A stretch of DNA of 31,732 bases from a virus, in the IMG/VR virus record IMGVR_UViG_3300027659_000132, positions 1 to 31,732 of that record; one strand, given 5' to 3'. Shown here piece by piece: positions 28,992-31,732 of the stretch. Under the pieces are notes generated by a model that was not told the origin of the DNA, made no database searches, and saw only the letters and a list, made by a program, of their open reading frames with translations. A program made the position numbers and the translations under genes. Numbering within the stretch: position 1 is the first letter of the stretch; the number at the start of each line of letters is the position of its first letter.

Positions 28992-29038
28992 AAAAGCCCC
29001 TCATTTCCCCTAGTACGGGAGGTGGGGGGCTTTCGTTT
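28992..29038 (+). terminator. Intrinsic terminator after the capsid gene
   Basis: AAAGCCCC and its complement GGGGCTTT (29026-29033) form the outer stem; a CCC/GGG pair sits inside around a CTAGTAC loop; the stem is followed by CGTTTTG. It isolates the scaffold-capsid unit from the downstream fibre genes. Confidence 0.85.
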
Positions 29039-29069
29039 TGCTATAGTCATATGATACGAAAGGTTTACA

Positions 29070-29438
29070 ATGTCGATTTCTAACTATGCAGAATTAAAGA
29101 TTTTGGAACACACGACAGGTAAGACCGCGTGGACCATGCCAACAAACGTATATATCAAGTTGCATACCGCTGATGCTGGTGAGGCTGGCACTACTGCCGC
29201 CGCAACCGAAGCAACTCGCAAGGTTGCTGCTTGGGCTACTGCTGCTTCTGGTGCTATTGCAACCTCTGCAACTTTGGAGTGGACGAACGTTGCTGCTACT
29301 GAAACTTATTCGCATTGGTCTATGTGGGATGCTTCAACCGCTGGTAACTGTTTGTGGACTGGTGCACTATCTTCATCAGCAGCCGTGACCGCTGGTGACA
29401 CTTTCCAAATCACTACTCTCACGCTGTCGCTCGACTAG
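29070..29438 (+). CDS. Small minor structural protein (Gp80/fibre-like beta protein)
   Basis: A 122-residue Ala/Thr-rich protein. The string VYIKLHTADAGEAGT, then WATAASGAIATSATLEWTN, then YSHWSMWDASTAGNCLWTGAL and AGDTFQITTLTLSLD follows, from memory, the strand order of a small beta-sandwich found in actinophage tail-fibre or decoration proteins (Gp80-like). It lies after the capsid terminator, with GAAAGG before the ATG and a TATAGT -10 candidate at 29042-29047. It could be a capsid decoration or an assembly base for the next, repeat-containing fibre. Confidence 0.65.
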   Translation: MSISNYAELKILEHTTGKTAWTMPTNVYIKLHTADAGEAGTTAAATEATRKVAAWATAASGAIATSATLEWTNVAATETYSHWSMWDASTAGNCLWTGALSSSAAVTAGDTFQITTLTLSLD

Positions 29439-29458
29439 CCGTTAGGGGATAACCCCTT

Positions 29459-30427
29459 ATGGCGCAAACAGCAGTCACAGGTTTTAGCGAACCGTTTTTT
29501 GATACCCACCCGTTTTATCGGGCAACCTATTTCCGTACGGTAGGACGCACCGCTACTGGACCTGGCAACGGAACATCAGAAAGCGCATCTGGTAGAACTG
29601 TTACGAGACTTGACCGTCTTGTCGATTACCACACAGGTTTTTACAAAAACGGTGGACGCTTCTATCTTGGTGTACGCGCAATCGTTACGGTTACTGCTAC
29701 CGCATCGGGTTTAGGTACCGCTTCTTCATCGGCACAAGTATTACGTCAACGGCAGGGTACGGGTAGTGGTACGGGTTCTGAGTCTGCGACACGGATTGTT
29801 GTTCTTCTTCGCAGCGCAACTGGTTCGGGTGTTGGCACGATGGATTCCACAGGACTGCACGTTTCACCGCGCACAGCATCAGGAAGCGGAGCAGGTTCAG
29901 ATACAACAGTAGGCAAAATTCTTCCTGTGCGAAGTGGCACAGCATCAGGCGTTGGTTCTGCGACTACAATCTCAGTTCATGTTCTTGTTAGAATTAGCAC
30001 AGGTTCAGGCGATGGAACGTCTGAGGCGACGAGGGTTCTCACGGCTATCCGTACATCGTCGGGTTCGGGAGAGGGAACGTCGGAGACGGTTGGCGCACGG
30101 GCACTATTCAGAACATGCACAGGTTCGGGCGACGGAACAGCCACAGCCAACTGGGACAAGTCACACATCTTCAGAGTCCCAATAACCGAAGGCTACCCGT
30201 TCGCGGTAAGACTCTCAGAAGAATCACCAGACCGACTGTTCTCCCACACCCCACAAGGTTCCCGCGCCAAAAACCTGTACAGGCTCACTGACGGTAGTTA
30301 CACGACCACAGACCCACGCAGAATAGAACTCATCACCAGAACTTATCTTGGTGGACATGACAACTTCTTGACCGCAGCAGAAATAACCGAACTCACAGCA
30401 GCAGGCTATGGAAGTAGTATCACCTGA
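29459..30427 (+). CDS. Fibre/spike-like protein with eight 20-residue repeats
   Basis: A 322-residue protein in three parts: an N-terminal domain (1-80) probably attaching to the virion; a shaft of eight repeats of exactly 20 residues (81-240), each beginning S/T-G-S-G-x-G-T/S or the like and ending in a hydrophobic-basic strand such as RVLTAIRTS; and a C-terminal module (about 270-322) with LYRLTDGS, RTYLGGHDN and LTAAEI...LTAAGYGSSIT. The regular Gly turn plus strand suits a trimeric beta fibre. The C-terminal module recurs in the next gene. The stop overlaps the next ATG (TGATGG). Confidence 0.7.
   Translation: MAQTAVTGFSEPFFDTHPFYRATYFRTVGRTATGPGNGTSESASGRTVTRLDRLVDYHTGFYKNGGRFYLGVRAIVTVTATASGLGTASSSAQVLRQRQGTGSGTGSESATRIVVLLRSATGSGVGTMDSTGLHVSPRTASGSGAGSDTTVGKILPVRSGTASGVGSATTISVHVLVRISTGSGDGTSEATRVLTAIRTSSGSGEGTSETVGARALFRTCTGSGDGTATANWDKSHIFRVPITEGYPFAVRLSEESPDRLFSHTPQGSRAKNLYRLTDGSYTTTDPRRIELITRTYLGGHDNFLTAAEITELTAAGYGSSIT
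29699..30178 (+). repeat. Eight tandem 60-bp coding repeats
   Basis: Eight in-frame units of exactly 60 bases encode 20-residue repeats (residues 81-240 of the fibre-like protein). The Gly-turn part of each unit (coding x-G-S-G-x-G-T) is best conserved; the strand part drifts. Exact length with drifted sequence points to old duplication held by protein structure. Confidence 0.8.
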
Positions 30428-30723
30428 TGGCAACATTCAACCCACCAACCGACAACTTTGTTGTACCAGTAATCATCAGCGACTACATGGGCGGTTTACA
30501 TTTGTCAAAAGACCAACGTCTAGCGAACCGTCTTGGTGGACGAATCGAAGCATCACCACGCGGACGCAACATCTTCCTGCTCACCGATGGAAACTTCACA
30601 GACAACCAGCCGTCAAGTCTGAGCATGGTTTCAAAAGTGTATTATGGCGGACACGATAACGAGATAACAGCAGCAGAAGCAACCGCATTAACTGCGGCAG
30701 GATACGGGGCATACATCACATGA
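30427..30723 (+). CDS. Small structural protein sharing the fibre's C-terminal module
   Basis: A 98-residue protein. Residues about 46-98 (NIFLLTDGNF; VYYGGHDNEITAAEATALTAAGYGAYIT read in two pieces) align with the last 52 residues of the preceding fibre-like protein, including L-T-D-G, Y-x-G-G-H-D-N, T-A-A-E and L-T-A-A-G-Y-G-x-x-I-T. The N-terminal 45 residues (FVVPVIISDYMGG) are different. It may be a free copy of the fibre's tip or attachment domain. It overlaps both neighbours by a few bases. Confidence 0.7.
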   Translation: MATFNPPTDNFVVPVIISDYMGGLHLSKDQRLANRLGGRIEASPRGRNIFLLTDGNFTDNQPSSLSMVSKVYYGGHDNEITAAEATALTAAGYGAYIT

Positions 30724-30995
30724 AACACAGGGAAACACATCCGACTCTAGATGTTGAAGGATGCTTTGGTTGCAGGGTCGCAGGGGTTCGCATGGGGACC
30801 AACACGACTACTAGCCGAGGGGCTAGGGTGGCGGAAGTCAATACAACTGAACGTAATTGGAACAAAGATATGCCAGCATACAAACGTCTTCGCGCTGATG
30901 GTTTGCAACCTAAGAAGATTGATGGTGCTGCCGAGGTAGAAAAGAAAGCACAGGAATCATGGCAAGTGGAGACAGGGATTCTGCCAACTATCTAA
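30720..30995 (+). CDS. Conserved small Cys-containing phage protein
   Basis: A 91-residue basic protein starting MKHRETHPTLDVEGCFGCR. It has CFGC (Cys15, Cys18), then a Thr/Arg block and the phrase NKDMPAYKRLRADGLQP followed by IDGAAEVEKKAQ. Proteins with this N-terminal CxxC and 'DMPAYKRLRxDGLQP' phrase are, from memory, common in actinophages next to structural genes; their role is unknown. One metal site with outside ligands is possible. It overlaps the next gene by 37 bases in another frame. Confidence 0.65.
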   Translation: MKHRETHPTLDVEGCFGCRVAGVRMGTNTTTSRGARVAEVNTTERNWNKDMPAYKRLRADGLQPKKIDGAAEVEKKAQESWQVETGILPTI

Positions 30996-31732
30996 ACCTT
31001 GTCGGTGTCAACCTTGAACATGTTGGCTACGGCAAAATGGTTGTCGGACTTAAGACAGCATTAGCCCAAAAGGTTACGCTCACCGAGGACGCAGAACACG
31101 TAGTCTTTGCCCTTCGCCCCAACCTAATCAAAGGCTGGCATAAAACCCAAACCCCGCACCTGCTCACCATGTGGGAAACGAACTGGCTACCCCCAGAGTT
31201 CTCTGACTACCTGCACAATTTTGAAAAGGTTATCGTGCCAAGCCTGCACAACTTTGACTTATTCTCCCAACACCACGACAACGTGCATGTCATTCCGCTT
31301 GGGGTGAACCGCAACATATGGTGTCCAAAGGATGTTGAGCGAACTGAAACATACAAGATATTGTGTGGCGGGTCAGAGTGGTATCGCAAAGGGCTAGATG
31401 TTGTACTGGATACGTTTAACAAGTTAGGTCTACCTAACACAGAGTTACATATCAAGATTGTCCCCCCACACCTGTTCGCACCCAAAGACCTTAACTATCC
31501 GAACGTGGTGGTCCATGACCATTGGATGACCGAAGAAGAAGAAGCCGACCTGGTCCGTTCAATGGACTGCTTCATCTCCGTATCCCGCGGCGAAGGGTTT
31601 GGACTCATGCCACTCCAAGCAATCTCAGCAGGCATACCCACCATCCTGTCTGACGCTCACGGTCACCGAGAGTTCTCCGACCTAGCCACCCACCGCATCC
31701 CCACCACCAGCGTCCCCACCGCCAAGGGTGTC
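30959..31732 (+). CDS. GT-B glycosyltransferase (GT4-like), 3' end off window
   Basis: The frame from ATG 30959 is open to the right edge, giving 258 residues. The donor-binding half of a GT-B enzyme is clear: KILCGGSEWYRKGLDVVLDTF, HDHWMTEEEEADLVRSMD, and the signature RGEGFGLMPLQAISAGIPTI (read in two halves), the nucleotide-sugar E-x-G-F-G/x-L site of GT4-like enzymes. The N-terminal half has the acceptor-side pattern GYGKMVVGLKTAL and PSLHNFDLF. It probably transfers sugars onto a virion, cell-wall or host-surface acceptor; the acceptor is unknown. The start overlaps the upstream gene and has weak ribosome-binding site sequence (CAGGAA). Confidence 0.82.
   Translation, partial: MASGDRDSANYLNLVGVNLEHVGYGKMVVGLKTALAQKVTLTEDAEHVVFALRPNLIKGWHKTQTPHLLTMWETNWLPPEFSDYLHNFEKVIVPSLHNFDLFSQHHDNVHVIPLGVNRNIWCPKDVERTETYKILCGGSEWYRKGLDVVLDTFNKLGLPNTELHIKIVPPHLFAPKDLNYPNVVVHDHWMTEEEEADLVRSMDCFISVSRGEGFGLMPLQAISAGIPTILSDAHGHREFSDLATHRIPTTSVPTAKGV

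Overview
This window is a contiguous piece of a double-stranded DNA tailed-phage (or provirus) genome, most likely infecting an actinobacterium. It carries a terminase, a portal, a scaffold, an N4-gp56-type major capsid protein, an endolysin with holin-like genes and a phage recombination module. A WhiB-like iron-sulfur regulator, a family essentially confined to Actinobacteria and their phages, and SOS-box-like palindromes of the Gram-positive LexA type support that host. The Thr/Pro-rich linker of the left-edge protein resembles secreted proteins of aquatic Actinobacteria. No integrase, tRNA gene, DNA polymerase, tape-measure gene or CRISPR array is visible. Both ends of the window cut through genes.

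Layout, left to right. (1) 1-3026, plus strand: the C-terminal part of a surface-type protein, then a compact lysis block (two small holin-like membrane proteins, an M15 peptidase endolysin, a third small membrane protein) and two small unknowns. (2) 3017-7751, plus strand: a promoter overlapped by an inverted repeat, then recombination and early genes: YqaJ-type exonuclease, putative annealing protein, ribbon-helix-helix protein, two PD-(D/E)XK-like nucleases, an exported lysozyme-fold protein, SSB, several small Cys-rich proteins and WhiB. (3) 7748-12583, minus strand: about 18 short unknown genes in several units, each with its own sigma70-like promoter or a recurring leader, ending convergently at a hairpin (7748-7795). 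(4) 12503-13607: about 1.1 kb without convincing genes, holding four copies of a GAACA-NN-TGTTC palindrome, a 15-bp tandem repeat and a compositional switch; it is a candidate origin or control region between divergent gene blocks. (5) 13608-14770: three small very basic proteins with a strong terminator. (6) 14798-27357: terminase, portal and a chain of large virion-associated proteins joined by TAATG stop/start overlaps. (7) 27365-29038: a separate scaffold-capsid unit with promoter, structured leader and terminator. (8) 29070-31732: minor structural and fibre-like proteins, one with eight exact-length 20-residue repeats, then a small Cys protein and a truncated glycosyltransferase.

Six real or likely genes were found by direct translation of gaps between longer reading frames: 1376-1537, 2609-2758, 6107-6265, 7212-7310, 8125-8286 and the right-edge glycosyltransferase 30959-31732. 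Virion genes suggest a phage that may inject DNA with internal proteins, but tail morphology cannot be decided from this window.
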